From Elusimicrobiota bacterium (GTDB lineage: Bacteria > Elusimicrobiota > Elusimicrobia > UBA1565 > UBA9628): a stretch of 64,000 nt of DNA. The translations under genes were made by a program, and so were the position numbers. The notes beneath the pieces were generated by a model. The model worked only from the letters and a program-made list of their open reading frames with translations. It was not told the DNA's origin and searched no databases. This document shows positions 16,720 through 27,200 of this stretch, one piece after another (the stretch's first letter is position 1; every line of letters starts with the position of its first letter). Location: NCBI GenBank assembly GCA_023249645.1, contig JAHFCF010000011.1:34167-98166 (forward strand). Direction: 5' to 3'.

Positions 16720-16766
16720 ATCAAGCCAATCGGCAGGCAGTTGCCGATTGGCTTGCTAAACAGCAA
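16720..16766. repeat. Two-hairpin repeat, copy 2 (at dut stop)
   Basis: AAGCCAATCGGCA (16723-16735) pairs perfectly with TGCCGATTGGCTT (16742-16754); TTGCT (16753-16757) pairs with AGCAA (16762-16766) around AAAC. Against copy 1 at 14281 the second stem has a C-G to T-A replacement on both sides, which preserves pairing. It ends exactly before the dut stop codon. Confidence 0.75.
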
Positions 16767-17210
16767 CTATTTTCCCGTTGAACCGAATCCGCCGGAGGCT
16801 CTGCGCGATGAGGTGAGCCGCGAAACAGCTTTCACCTCCACCGTCAAGACAGGCGCCACGACCAGCTGAGCGATCCGCATCCCGGCAGTGACGGCGAAAG
16901 GCTTGTCGCCATGGTTGATCAGGATCACGCAGACCTCTCCGCGATAGCCCGCGTCGATGGTCCCCGGGGAGTTAAGAACTGTGATGGAGTGGCGCAACGC
17001 CAGCCCGCTTCGCGGCCGGACCTGAGCCTCGGTGTGGGGCGGCAGCTCGATCTTGAGGCCCGTTCGGACCAGGGCAGATTGGCGGGGAAGAAGAACCATC
17101 TCCTCCACAGCACACAAGTCCAACCCCGCATCGCCAGGATGGGCATACTTGGGAAGGACTGCGGCCTTATGTACTTTTTGAACTCTCAAACGAGGCGTAT
17201 TTTCTAACAT
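16767..17210 (-). CDS. dut: dUTP diphosphatase
   Basis: Trimeric dUTPase, 147 residues: hydrolyses dUTP to dUMP and pyrophosphate, keeping uracil out of DNA and feeding dTMP synthesis. All five family motifs are visible in order: HPGDAGLDL (about 24-32), PRSGLA (about 66-71), GTIDAGYRGEV (about 83-93, with the catalytic Asp and Tyr), RIAQLVVAPV (about 111-120), and the C-terminal RASGGFGSTG. It starts three bases after the prfB stop and is almost certainly co-transcribed with it. Confidence 0.97.
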   Translation of the reverse strand: MLENTPRLRVQKVHKAAVLPKYAHPGDAGLDLCAVEEMVLLPRQSALVRTGLKIELPPHTEAQVRPRSGLALRHSITVLNSPGTIDAGYRGEVCVILINHGDKPFAVTAGMRIAQLVVAPVLTVEVKAVSRLTSSRRASGGFGSTGK

Positions 17211-17213
17211 GGA

Positions 17214-18365
17214 CTAAAGGGCGTCTTCTTTCTCCGCCGCGATGCGGCGGTTGGGCTTTCCTGCCGCGAGCCATTCGAGATAGGCGTGGATGAAGGGGTC
17301 GAGGTCTCCGTCCATGACAGCGTTGATCTGCGAGGTCTCCTGTCCGGTGCGCAGGTCCTTGACCATCTGATAAGGCATGAACACGTAGGAGCGGATCTGG
17401 TGGCCCCAGGCGATGTCGCCCATGCCGTCATAGTGCCGCTCCATGGCCGAGCGCTTCTTGTCCATCTCGATCTGGTAGAGCTTGGCCTTGAGCATCTTCA
17501 TGGCCGTGATACGGTTCTGCAGCTGACTGCGCTCGATCTGGCAGCCCACGACCAGCCCCGTCGGGATGTGGGTCAAGCGGACCGCAGTCTCGACCTTATT
17601 GACGTTCTGCCCGCCGTGGCCGCCCGCGCGGAAGGTGTCAAGCTTGACGTCCGAGTCCGGGACCTGGATGTCGATCTCCTCCTCGATGTCCGCCAAGACA
17701 TCCATCGAGGCAAACGAGGTGTGCCTCCGTTTGTTGGAGTCAAACGGCGAGATGCGCACCAGGCGATGCACCCCCATCTCACCTTTCAAGTAGCCGTAGG
17801 CGTGGTCCCCGCGCACGATCGCGGTGACGGACTTGACCCCGGCCTCCTCCCCCTTCAGGATGTCCGTGATGGCGAACTCCAAGCCGCGCGCCTCGGCCCA
17901 GCGGGTGTACATGCGCAAAAGCATCTCGTTCCAGTCGCAGGCCTCGGTGCCGCCCGCTCCCGCGTGCAGGCTGATGATGGCGTCGTCTCGGTCGAACTCT
18001 CCGGAGAGCTTCAGGCGCGTGTCCATATCCTGCAAAAGCCGCTCAGCCGCTCCCAGCCCCTTATTCACTTCCTTGAGTTCTCCCATGTCCTCGACCTCTT
18101 TGGCCAACTCGAGATGGGTCTTGAGGTCGTCGACAGACCGGCTGGATTTCTCATACTGGGTGAGGAGCTTCTTCAAGTCATTGAGCTCCTTGGACTTCTT
18201 TTTGGCTTTACTGGAATCTTGCCAGAAATCGGGCTTGGCGGCCTCGGACTCCCGCGACTCGATGTCGCGACGCAGCTTGGGCAGGTCGAGCATCTTGGCG
18301 ATCTGGCCGAGGGCCGAGGATGCGGCCTCGAGCTTTTTGGCCGTCTCTTCGAATGCGAAGTCCAC
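17214..18365 (-). CDS. prfB: Peptide chain release factor 2
   Basis: Recognises UGA and UAA stop codons and triggers peptide release. 383 residues. The tripeptide anticodon SPF is in [15 protein letters not shown], and the catalytic GGQ is in [14 protein letters not shown]. Many bacteria encode RF2 in two frames with a programmed frameshift near codon 25; here the equivalent stretch ([18 protein letters not shown]) is read through in one frame with no internal UGA, so that autoregulation is absent. Start is GTG 18365, giving an N-terminus that aligns well with other RF2 proteins; it lies four bases after the HEPN gene stop, with GATAGAG as a possible ribosome site. Confidence 0.96.
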   Translation of the reverse strand: MDFAFEETAKKLEAASSALGQIAKMLDLPKLRRDIESRESEAAKPDFWQDSSKAKKKSKELNDLKKLLTQYEKSSRSVDDLKTHLELAKEVEDMGELKEVNKGLGAAERLLQDMDTRLKLSGEFDRDDAIISLHAGAGGTEACDWNEMLLRMYTRWAEARGLEFAITDILKGEEAGVKSVTAIVRGDHAYGYLKGEMGVHRLVRISPFDSNKRRHTSFASMDVLADIEEEIDIQVPDSDVKLDTFRAGGHGGQNVNKVETAVRLTHIPTGLVVGCQIERSQLQNRITAMKMLKAKLYQIEMDKKRSAMERHYDGMGDIAWGHQIRSYVFMPYQMVKDLRTGQETSQINAVMDGDLDPFIHAYLEWLAAGKPNRRIAAEKEDAL

Positions 18366-18369
18366 GACT

Positions 18370-18783
18370 CTATCGAGCGCCGCCGAGTTTGGATGTCACG
18401 AAACGGAATATCTTTTTAAAGTCGGCGCAAGCCTTTTGAGCGTCTTCGACATCCGGAAGGCCTTCGGGCAAAGCCCCGACAGGGGCATCCGGATACCGTG
18501 TAGGAATGTAAAACCGATCGAGGAGCAAACAGTTCCGCTTCCATTTCAAAAATGACCTGTCATAGGAGCCGCAATTCTCAAGTAATTCGGCCAAGGAATG
18601 AGTTTTGATCGTCCGATTCTCGAATTTTCTCAAAAAAGCTTTCAGGACTTTTTCAACGCCTTGTTGGCAATGGAAACAGGCCATGCCCCACGGTCCGTCC
18701 GGCATCAAACACTCGACTGCCTTGAGATCCTCCTGCGCAAAGGCGATCCAAGTCTCAGGGCCGTTGGTATAAGAGTTTGCCAT
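18370..18783 (-). CDS. HEPN-domain protein (partner of MNT nucleotidyltransferase)
   Basis: 137 residues, all helical, matching the HEPN family (PF05168 type): DLKAVECLM near 15-23, [16 protein letters not shown] near 36-51, [12 protein letters not shown] near 59-70, and a late [10 protein letters not shown]. In MNT-HEPN pairs the HEPN protein is a toxin or RNase controlled by the nucleotidyltransferase. I see no R-x(4-6)-H in the C-terminal half where active HepT-type RNases carry it; an RTIKTH in the middle could be coincidence. Start ATG 18783 (MANSYTN) overlaps the end of the MNT gene by 29 bases, the usual coupled arrangement. Confidence 0.88.
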   Translation of the reverse strand: MANSYTNGPETWIAFAQEDLKAVECLMPDGPWGMACFHCQQGVEKVLKAFLRKFENRTIKTHSLAELLENCGSYDRSFLKWKRNCLLLDRFYIPTRYPDAPVGALPEGLPDVEDAQKACADFKKIFRFVTSKLGGAR

Positions 18784-19105
18784 GATTCTTGATCTCCTCC
18801 GTCCAGAAGTAATGGCCGCTATGCTCAAGCCGCTCGATTTCCTGGGGAGTATAGACGACGGCGTCCAGCCCCACCTTGGGATCGGCGCAGAGAAGGACGT
18901 CTCCGATGCGATCGAGGAACCTCTTGCGCGTGTCTTTGACGACCGCCAAATCGATGTCGCTCCAGGCAGAGACCTCTCCGCGAGCCAGCGAGCCGAAAAG
19001 GAAAATCTTTTCAGGCCGGTAGCGGCGCGTGATGTTGCGCACGATCCGGCTCAGTTCTCGCCGCAAAAGCCGGCCCCTGCGCTTGGACGCCAGAGAACGA
19101 TTCAT
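18755..19105 (-). CDS. MNT-type minimal nucleotidyltransferase
   Basis: About 116 residues. The signature G-S-x10-D-x-D is exact (GSLARGEVSAWSDID, about 37-51), followed by a third acidic position in VGLDAVVY. In MntA/HepT pairs this enzyme transfers AMP to the HEPN partner and so neutralises it. Start ATG 19105 is preferred because AGAGGA lies six bases upstream; ATG 19111 directly abuts the same site. A TATAAT is found about 20 bases upstream of the start. The pair sits upstream of prfB, which may rely on its transcript. Confidence 0.9.
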   Translation of the reverse strand: MNRSLASKRRGRLLRRELSRIVRNITRRYRPEKIFLFGSLARGEVSAWSDIDLAVVKDTRKRFLDRIGDVLLCADPKVGLDAVVYTPQEIERLEHSGHYFWTEEIKNHGKLLYQRP

Positions 19106-19164
19106 CGACATTCCTCTGGCGTCATTATACACAACTTCATCTCGCCGCTGGAGAAGCATCCCAT

Positions 19165-19713
19165 CTACGCGCGCAGGTCCCGCGGCAGAAGGAAAAAAAA
19201 CCGACTCCCCTGACCCTTCCCGCTTTCCAGGCCGATCTGGCCCCGGTGCAAGGCCACGATCTCCTTGGCGATGGAAAGCCCCAGTCCCGCTTCCGGATTT
19301 GCAAAAAACTTCGGATCGATGCCGGGGCCCGTGTCGGCGACCTCGACGCGCACGCCCGCCTCGCTCGTTATCAAAGAAAGCGTCACCCGCCCGCCGTCCG
19401 GGGTGTATTGGATCGCATTGTCCAGAAGATTGGTCAAGAGATGGGCGACCTTCTCCATCTCGCCCCAGATGAGGTCCGCAGCCGGCGGTATGCTGCCCAC
19501 CAGCAGGATCTTCTTCTTGGAGGCCATGGGTTCGTGCCCCTTGAGCATCTGGCGGGCCAGGGCCGCCATGTCAAAGCGCGTTCTGACCGGCGCGGCGCGG
19601 CCCGCCTCCGTCGGAGACCGGCGCCTCTCCTGTTTCTTGAGCAGCTCGTGCTGGACGGCCAGCTCTTGTCTGGCCTTCCTGAGCTCTTGGCGCAGCCTCT
19701 CCAATTCGTCCAT
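19165..19713 (-). CDS. Histidine-kinase-type ATPase domain protein, no phosphoacceptor domain
   Basis: 182 residues. A coiled-coil N-terminus (RLRQELRKARQELAVQHELLKKQE) leads directly to a HATPase_c domain with N box LLTNLLDNAIQYTP, G1 box VADTGPGID and G2 box GLGLSIAKEIVALH. The DHp helix with the phosphorylated His and any sensor domain are missing, so it is not a complete kinase. It could act in trans, as an anti-sigma-like kinase, or be a truncated remnant. Start ATG 19713 is preceded by GAGGAT. The next gene (MNT) begins 60 bases downstream. Confidence 0.8.
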   Translation of the reverse strand: MDELERLRQELRKARQELAVQHELLKKQERRRSPTEAGRAAPVRTRFDMAALARQMLKGHEPMASKKKILLVGSIPPAADLIWGEMEKVAHLLTNLLDNAIQYTPDGGRVTLSLITSEAGVRVEVADTGPGIDPKFFANPEAGLGLSIAKEIVALHRGQIGLESGKGQGSRFFFLLPRDLRA

Positions 19714-19830
19714 TCTGGATCCTCGCCCCCTATGGTATCAAAAATCCCCGGCCTCTCAGTGCTGGACCAACGCCCTTCGAATTAGTTAGATTATCCCGCA
19801 ATCGATTCTCATAGCTGATAGGAGACCCCC

Positions 19831-19995
19831 ATGGCCATCGTTGAGTTCGGCGAATTCAAAGGAAACAAGATGCTCATCCTCAAGCGCACCCCCGAGGATC
19901 ATTATCCCTTCCAGTTCGGGGTGAGCAAGGCGAAGCTCGTCCTGGAGCACATCGAGGACATCCGCAAGTTCGTCGCTGAAAACCAGAAGGAATAG
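19831..19995 (+). CDS. Short conserved-looking protein, 54 residues
   Basis: The frame MAIVEFGEFKGNKMLILKR... ends KFVAENQKE. It has a good ribosome site (ATAGGAG, six bases before ATG 19831). Composition is balanced with alternating hydrophobic residues (beta strands VEFGEF, KMLILKR, then a helix KLVLEHIEDIRKFV), as expected of a folded small protein rather than a chance frame. Function unknown. It points toward the PLD-like gene on the opposite strand; no terminator is obvious between them. Confidence 0.7.
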   Translation: MAIVEFGEFKGNKMLILKRTPEDHYPFQFGVSKAKLVLEHIEDIRKFVAENQKE

Positions 19996-20013
19996 CGGCT
20001 TTCGCGTTCCCGC

Positions 20014-21240
20014 CTAGGGCTCGTCCTTCTCTCGGCGCATCCGAGGCTTGGACTCATAATCATTCGTACAGCCGAGCGTCTCCTCTAAGGACTGGTCGGA
20101 GCGTTCGTCTTTGTAGTCCTTGTCGAGGATCTCGACGAGTTTCTTCACATCGGGTGGATTGTGGAAGAAAATGCCGAATTCCCGGTTGGCGGATGTCGCG
20201 GTCACGGAACCGTTCACGGAGCCCAGCCAGGCATGGGTGTCGTCGATCACGATGGCCTTGGCATGCAGATAGCCCGGCTTGCCGCCCACATGCATCTGGG
20301 CGGTGAAGAAATGAAGACTGATCCGAGCATCCTCGAAGGCTTTAAACATGTTCTTGGCGTCTTTGGAGAGCGCCCTGGGGGGTCCAAAACTGCAGAGACT
20401 CGAGACAGTCGCATAAACCTTGACAGGGTTCTTCTTGCGGGCGGACACTTCTATAAGGGCCGCATTGATCTCCGGATCCTGGAGGTACTGATTCTCGATC
20501 CTGACGCTTCTCTTGGCCTGTTTGATGAAGCGCACCAACGGATCGAGAGAATAAGGACTGACGGTCAGCCTCTTAGAGCGCGCCAAAAGAGGCAGTAAGT
20601 CATAGTAGGCGCCGCTGAGGTCGCGCTCGAAAATCTCCGTCAGAACACCGACCTCCTCGGGATCCGAGATGACATAGCTGAAATCCCGGTTGCACTTCCC
20701 GGGATCCCGGGAGAGATTGCACAGACTCGTGCTGTTGAAGTTGCCCGTGCTCAGCAGCGCATGCCTTCCGTCTATGAGGATCAGTTTCCCGTGTTCAAAG
20801 CATCGGCCATAGCCTCCGCAGAGTTCGGCCTTTTTGAATGGAACGAATTTGCCGCCCGCAGAAGCGCGGACCTCGCGAACGAGGGCCTTTTGATCCTTGC
20901 AGTCGTCATCGTCGTCTTCGGAGATGTCCTTGAAGTAATGGCACTTCTCGCCGACGGGATTGGGCTCCTTGATGATGCGGACCCGGATAGGGCGCGGCTG
21001 ATGGTGCAGGGCTTGCCTGATCAGCCTGCGGACATCCTGATCCGCCATCTCATAGATCTCGATGTCGATGGACTCATGGGCCATCTCCAAGACGCGGAAG
21101 ACCGTCTTGTCCTGCGCGTTGTCATGAAAACCTTCCAGCCGGGAGGGATCCGTCTGGGCGCCGGCCCGCGTCGGCGCGCCCACCAGGACGGACACTGCCC
21201 AGATGAGCGGCAAGATGAGGCGGATGGGCTTGTCGATCAT
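20014..21240 (-). CDS. Exported phospholipase D-like protein
   Basis: 408 residues with a signal peptide (residues 1-28, ending ARAGAQ). Two HKD motifs are complete: HGKLILIDGRHALLSTGN near 150 and HAKAIVIDDTHAWLGSVNGS near 325, both H-x-K-x4-D followed by the G-S/T-x-N strand. The two halves would form one active site that cleaves phosphodiesters (lipid or nucleic acid). An acidic run of five Asp (ISEDDDDD) lies near 110 and several Cys suggest disulfides. The ATG 21240 overlaps the stop of the 4045-residue giant by four bases, so its translation is coupled to that gene. Confidence 0.9.
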   Translation of the reverse strand: MIDKPIRLILPLIWAVSVLVGAPTRAGAQTDPSRLEGFHDNAQDKTVFRVLEMAHESIDIEIYEMADQDVRRLIRQALHHQPRPIRVRIIKEPNPVGEKCHYFKDISEDDDDDCKDQKALVREVRASAGGKFVPFKKAELCGGYGRCFEHGKLILIDGRHALLSTGNFNSTSLCNLSRDPGKCNRDFSYVISDPEEVGVLTEIFERDLSGAYYDLLPLLARSKRLTVSPYSLDPLVRFIKQAKRSVRIENQYLQDPEINAALIEVSARKKNPVKVYATVSSLCSFGPPRALSKDAKNMFKAFEDARISLHFFTAQMHVGGKPGYLHAKAIVIDDTHAWLGSVNGSVTATSANREFGIFFHNPPDVKKLVEILDKDYKDERSDQSLEETLGCTNDYESKPRMRREKDEP

Positions 21241-24200
21241 GGCCGAGAACCAGAGGGGGTGGGGGCAGGCCCCTCAGTCGAGCGGAACTTGACCGAGGCG
21301 TAGGGCTCGAACTGCAGCAGGGTGCCCCAGGTCTCGCGATCCGTCCCTGGATAGAATTGCCGGAGATCCTCGATCAAGGCGTTGATGAGCGCCTGTCGCT
21401 GGAGCTCCTCTCTCACATACTGCCCCTCGATGCGGTCCTCTTCCGCCGCGAACATCTGCTCAACACGGTTCCACAGCCCCGAGGGGACGCAGGTCTCGAG
21501 CTCGTCGAGCGACAGATAGCCGATCTGCTTGCGCTTGATCGAGGTCAAAGTCGTGGTGAAGAGATTCTTGCGGCCTGCCTTGGTCCCGACCTTGACGATG
21601 AACTTGTCGCCCGCCTTCCACTCGCCGTAGTCCGAGGCGTCCCCATTGCCCACGCGGAAGGTCCCGCTCATGAGGCTCTTGAGATCGTCCTCGTAGATGG
21701 GCGAGAATCCCAGGGCACCCACGGGCTTGCGGTTGTCCGGCGACGCCTCGGACCCCAAGTCCTTCATGACCAATTCCGGGATGCTCCGGTTGTTGAGCCC
21801 GATCGTGAGAGGCTCTCCGCCTGAGAGCCGCAGGCGATAGAGCGCCGCGCGAATCTTGGCCGGTTTGACCCTGTTCAGGGCCTTCTGGAATTTCTGCACG
21901 TCTTGCGCCGAGCCCGTCCCGGCCACCTTGCCGCCGTGCATGGCGATCAGGGCATGGGGCAGAAGGTCCGGCAAGAAGCGCCCTGGGATTTTCTCCTGGT
22001 CCATCCCGACCACCGTCTGGATCAGGATGTCGGCGTAGTACCTCCTCCAAAGGGCCCACGGATCGGACTTCAAGTCCCCATAATCCGGCAGGGTGATCCG
22101 AGTCAGCGACTCTCCGCCCGGCAGAGCCAGGACGGCATCGAGCTCTCTTTGGAAATCAGCCAAGCCGGTCCCCTGAGCTTGGAGCTTTCTGGCCATGGAA
22201 CGCAGGCCGAAGAGGCTCTTCAACTCCAGGTAACGGTTGAGCTCCGGATCGTCGGCCAGAAGCCGGCCCAGCATGTACCTCTGCGAGGGGGTGAGGGACT
22301 TGAAGATGTTGCCCGCCCTGCCGTTGGCCATCATCTCCTGGATGTTCCGCACCTGCCCCGTCGGCAGCAAGGACCCCAGATGCCCTACCAAGACCGGCCT
22401 CAGGCCGGGGACCAGCAGGGCCTCCTTGGCCAGATTGACGGTTTGAGCGACGTAAGCCATGCCCTCGGGAAGCAAAAGGTACGGCGACTCAGGGTAGGCG
22501 TAGACCATCTGACCCAGGAGGGACGCCCGATGGATTTTGGCCATCTCCGCCTCGGCCCAGAAGGCGCCGGCACTGTCCTGGACGAGGTCTGAGAGAATGC
22601 GGGGCCGCAGACCCTCGGGGACCCTCAGATAAAGCTTGGCGTAGAGGACCGCCTCGGCAAAGGACATGGGCCCGGCATCCGCGCGTCCTTGCTGGGAGAT
22701 GAAGGCATTCATGTCGGCGGCAAGCTTGTTGGTCGGATAGTAAAGGGTGTCCGGCACGGCCGAGAGCTTGCCCGCCGCGGCCCTCAGGAGAACTTCCCGC
22801 CACGAACCGTTCCCGAGAGGGATCCTCTGCGCCACCAGGGCCTTCCGCAGGACCGGCAGGAGCGCATGCTCGACCCAGGAATCGTAGTCGCCGGGCTTGG
22901 AGGCCTGCAGGAGCGAGGAGAGGAGAGTCTCCTGCTGGGAGGTCGGGAGCATGAGCTGCCTGGAGTAGAGCGCCAAGAGCTTGGCACCCGCCTCGAAGGA
23001 CCGGTCAACGGCCGGGTCGGCGCCGAGCAGCCTCACCTTCTCCATGTATCCCGCAAGAAGCTGTGGCTCCCGAACGTCCAAGACCTTCAAGGGCATCATC
23101 GCCGTTTCCCAGGCCGCCCGCTCGGCATCGGCGTTGACGATCGCGGGATTCTGATTCAGCACGGCCCTGGCCTGTCCCACGAGGACGCTGCCGGCAGGCA
23201 GGAGCGCGCGCCAGGGCGCGGCCTGTTCGGGGGGAGCCGCGGTGTAGACATTCTTGACCCGCGGCATTCGGACGAATTCGAGGACCGCGGAAGTGGCATT
23301 GCCGATGCTCTGGGCGCCTGACCCGGCGGCCCAGCCGGGGCCTTGCGTGGATTGTACCAGGAAGAAACCCAGGCCGATGGAGAGGGCGGCTGCCACGAGC
23401 TTATGATTCATGATGGGGCCGCGGCCCAGTCCCTTGATGAGCTTGATGAAGCCCCAAGCCGCGGGGAGGACCAGCAAACCCAGGGCGGCGAAGGCCGCCA
23501 CATGCGCCAAAGGCGAGAGACCTATTCCAGAAAGCTTGACGACGGCCCAGAAGCCTTGGGCTGCGAAGAGCGAGAGGATCGAGCTGGCGAATGTTTTTTC
23601 CCAGCCCTGCGACACTTCCCTGGAATTCTTCATCGGCAAGGTCAAGAACAAGGGGAGCTTGTCGGAATCCACGGCCGCGGTTCCCGGCAGCCTGTATCCG
23701 TAGGCCCCCTGGCGGGCGGCCAGCGCATGCACGGCGCGGGTCAGCTTGATCTCTTGGGGGCTGGATTGCTTCCCGAAGGACGCGTAGATATGGCCGGCGA
23801 CGCGGCGCGTGCCTTCCGCCTGGGCTTTGGGGATGACGAGCAGGACTTCCTTGCCTTCGAGAAGCTCCCGGGCTTCAGGGCTCATCAGGGGCACGGCCTT
23901 GCCGGCCTTCCCGGCGCCGATGAGGCGCACTTCGGTGCCGTCCATGAGCACGACCGTGCTGTCATCCTTGATCACGGTCACCGTCTCCCAGCGCGCCGAG
24001 AAATCTTTTTCTATTTCAGACGGCAGCACCGGCTGGCCTTGGGCAGGCTCCGGCTTGGTCCGATGGAGCGCATTGATGGGGCGGCCCATCAGCCGGTCCA
24101 TCAAGATATCCCAGAGCATGGCTAATTCCACGAAGATCTGGACGGGCCCCATCAGCACCACGAAAAAGGCGATCTTCGCTGTCCTGAAGCGGCCGATCAC

Positions 24201-27200
24201 CGCCTCATTGCCCATGTCGATGCCGAATCTCACCAGCTGAGGAGACAAAAAGAGCTTGTACGAGACGGCAAAGTGATAGATCAGCATCTGCCGCGTGGGA
24301 GAGAGATGGGCGAAGTACTCTTCGCGGATGGCGATACGGCCGTCTGGGAGGGTGCTGACGGGGAACCAGAAATCGGCTTTCTTGGGATCGAGATGCGACC
24401 GAGGGATCTTCTCAAGCTCGGGTATCAGGCCATAATACGTGCCCTGGCCTTTGGAAAGCCGATTCTGCAGCCGGTACATGATCCCCACATACCACAGGAA
24501 ACGCGGACCGGAGACTATCGCGCCCAAGGCCAAACCAGCGAACACGGATCCCGCATAGATCAGGGACTTCAAAGACATCGCGGCCCGGACGACCATCAGG
24601 ATCTTGGAGGATAACGGCAATGCGAAAAGCGCGCTTGGGAAAAAAGCAGCAGTGACCAGGATCAGTGAGAAGGCGGCAGTGATCGAGGCATGCACCATGA
24701 AAGCCGACCAAGAGGCGCTGCTGTAGAGAGTCGCGGCCTGAGCCGGAGCAGCGACAGGCTGCGCTGTCGTCGGCGCCTGGGCCGCGGAGAGCTCCGGCAC
24801 GGGCTGGATCTCGAGAAGCCCCTGCACTTGCGCTGACTTAAGATCGAGCCGGCGCACGGCATGGCTGCGCAGGGCCAGCCAGCCGATCTCATTAGACCGG
24901 GCCATCCCCAGGCCCTGGCCATCCTTGCCCAGGATCTTTATCTTATCGGATGAGTACCACAGCGCCATCTCCGCTGCTCCGAACTTCAGCATGTGAGAGA
25001 TCGCTTCCAGAGTCGCCGGACCTTGCGCCAGGATGACCGCAATCCCCCTGGCGGAGAGCACCTGGGCAGCGGCTTCCGCCTGCGGCTTCTGCTCGAGAGA
25101 GGAATATCCGACCAGGACCGGCTTCGATGCGCCGCCTTTAGGCGTTACATAGTCGCCCAGACTTTTGGCCAGGCGCATGGAATCTTCCAGGCTCATGGGG
25201 CCTGTCCAGGTGGAGTCCTGCCAGGGAAGCTGGGTGACGGCCGGCAGATCGTCAGAGCGAACGCCGCGCGCATACTGTTCGATGGCCGCGCTGATCTTCT
25301 CCGCCGGGACCTGGCTTGAGTCACGCGCCTCGCGCAGGGACTTTCCGTCCAAAACCGCCTGCAGCTGCCGCACGACCGAGGTCAGCACGGACTGTTGCGC
25401 CACCGTATCGAGTTCGAAGAGCATGCCGTTGAGGAAGATCTCGTAGCGGTCCACATCAGAGATGCTCCGAGATTTTTCCGATTGAGCCATGACCGCCAGC
25501 GTCCCGGGAGATTGCGGCAAGGCCGCTATCCTCACCCGGACCTCGACCGACCGGCCGCGCATATCCCGGCCGACCAGAGCGAAGCGGCCGGCATCGAGCC
25601 TTTCCGGATACCAAGACCACCATTCCCGGCGGGCCTTGAGGCGATTGAGCAGGGCATCGAGCTTGCTTTGGCCGTCTTGGACAGGCGCGCCTTGAACGAC
25701 CAGTCTCTCGATCCAGGACAGGGCTTCCTGCGAGCTGATCTTATAAAGGAGTTTTCGGCCGAGTTCCTGAGGCCGCACGTCGCCGATGAGGACTCCGCCC
25801 AGGCCCGAGTCAGCGTAATCATGCGCGGAGACTGGACCCATGGCATGGCTGACGATGGCTCTGAGCTCTTGTTTGCGAAGAGCTTCGGAAGCCTGGTGAT
25901 GCTGGATCCTCACTTGGGAGATCAGGCGGGGAGTCGTGACTTTATCCGCCTCCTTGATGCGCTCCAGGATCCCCGGGGCTGCGCCGAGCAGAGTCAAGTG
26001 GGAGAGATAGGCCAGGTCCCGGGCCTGGGGAGCGCTCGCGGCATCGTGGGAGAGCCGCTCAGAGTCATCCAGGAATTCCTTGGCCAAGGCCAGGAAGTTG
26101 GCCTCAGGCACGCGGCCGCCGATGTTGGATGAACGCATGGCAGCCAGGTCCCTGCCCCACAGGGTGGTTCCCGTGATGAGGAAGCGCGAAAGAAGCCTAT
26201 TCCTCATCCCGTCCTTGAAATTGCGCTTGAGCCATGCTTCGCCGACCGAGACGACCTTCACGTCCTCGGCAGGCAGCCGGATGCCCTTGAGAGTCGAGGC
26301 ATCCACGGCGCGGGGCCCGTCTTCGCCCGGCTCCACGACCAGCAGTTCGAGGGACTTGGGCGCCTGAACGAAGAGGTGGGGACCTCCCAGCACCAAGCTG
26401 ATGGCATCCGGGAAGCGGTCCGGCCCCTGGATCAGAAGGCCAGCGAGACCCGCCAGGCGCTGCTGCGCTCGCTCCATATAGAAGGAAAGTTCCTTGCTCC
26501 GGGTCTCGTCGATCTCCTGGAGAGCGGCCACCTCGCGCTGCAGGCTGGCGATCGCTCCTTGGGTGCGTGGCGGGAGCTTGCGGAAGGTCTTGTTCCAGGC
26601 TTGCTTGAGCTTTTGGACTTCCAGAAACTCCGGGTTGGGCCTTCCATCCAGTCCGATGGAACTGACTTCGGGAAAGCCTGAGAATATCCCTTCCAGGAAT
26701 TCATGGAGCTCCGACGCTTTCAAAGCAGTCTTGAGCATGGCCTGGAGGCGCTCGCGCAGCTTGTCGAGCTTCTCTTGCTGGCGGATGGCGCTGATGGTCT
26801 CGTAATGCCTCTCCAGACCCGCCAAGAGAGCCTGCTTTATTTCTTCTTTTTTGCCCTGCTTGCTGACGAGGAATCTCCGGCCGGCTTGTGAGTCGCTCAG
26901 GCGCCCCGCAGCCTTGGCTAGGACTTCGTTCTCAAAGTCTTGATGAAGCCCCGCCGGCATTTTTTGCCGGCCGATCGAGCTCAGGGCGGTCAGAGAGGCC
27001 GCGGAGCGCACAGGCTCATAAGCCGGGATCGGAGCCTTCTTCCACCATTGCGCCAGAGCCGCGGGGTTGAGCTTGTTGAAGCGCACCAGGTCCAACAGTC
27101 CATCCAAGGGCGTGCCGTTCTTAAAGGAAGCCCACAGTCGGTTGAGGACCACGGCGGGATGACGGTATTCGGTTTCGATGCTCAGGGCCCCATCCGGCAA

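Noticed and set aside
17214..18365. Programmed frameshift in prfB
   Set aside because: The frame is continuous through the position where the UGA would be, and the N-terminus aligns with RF2 without a break.
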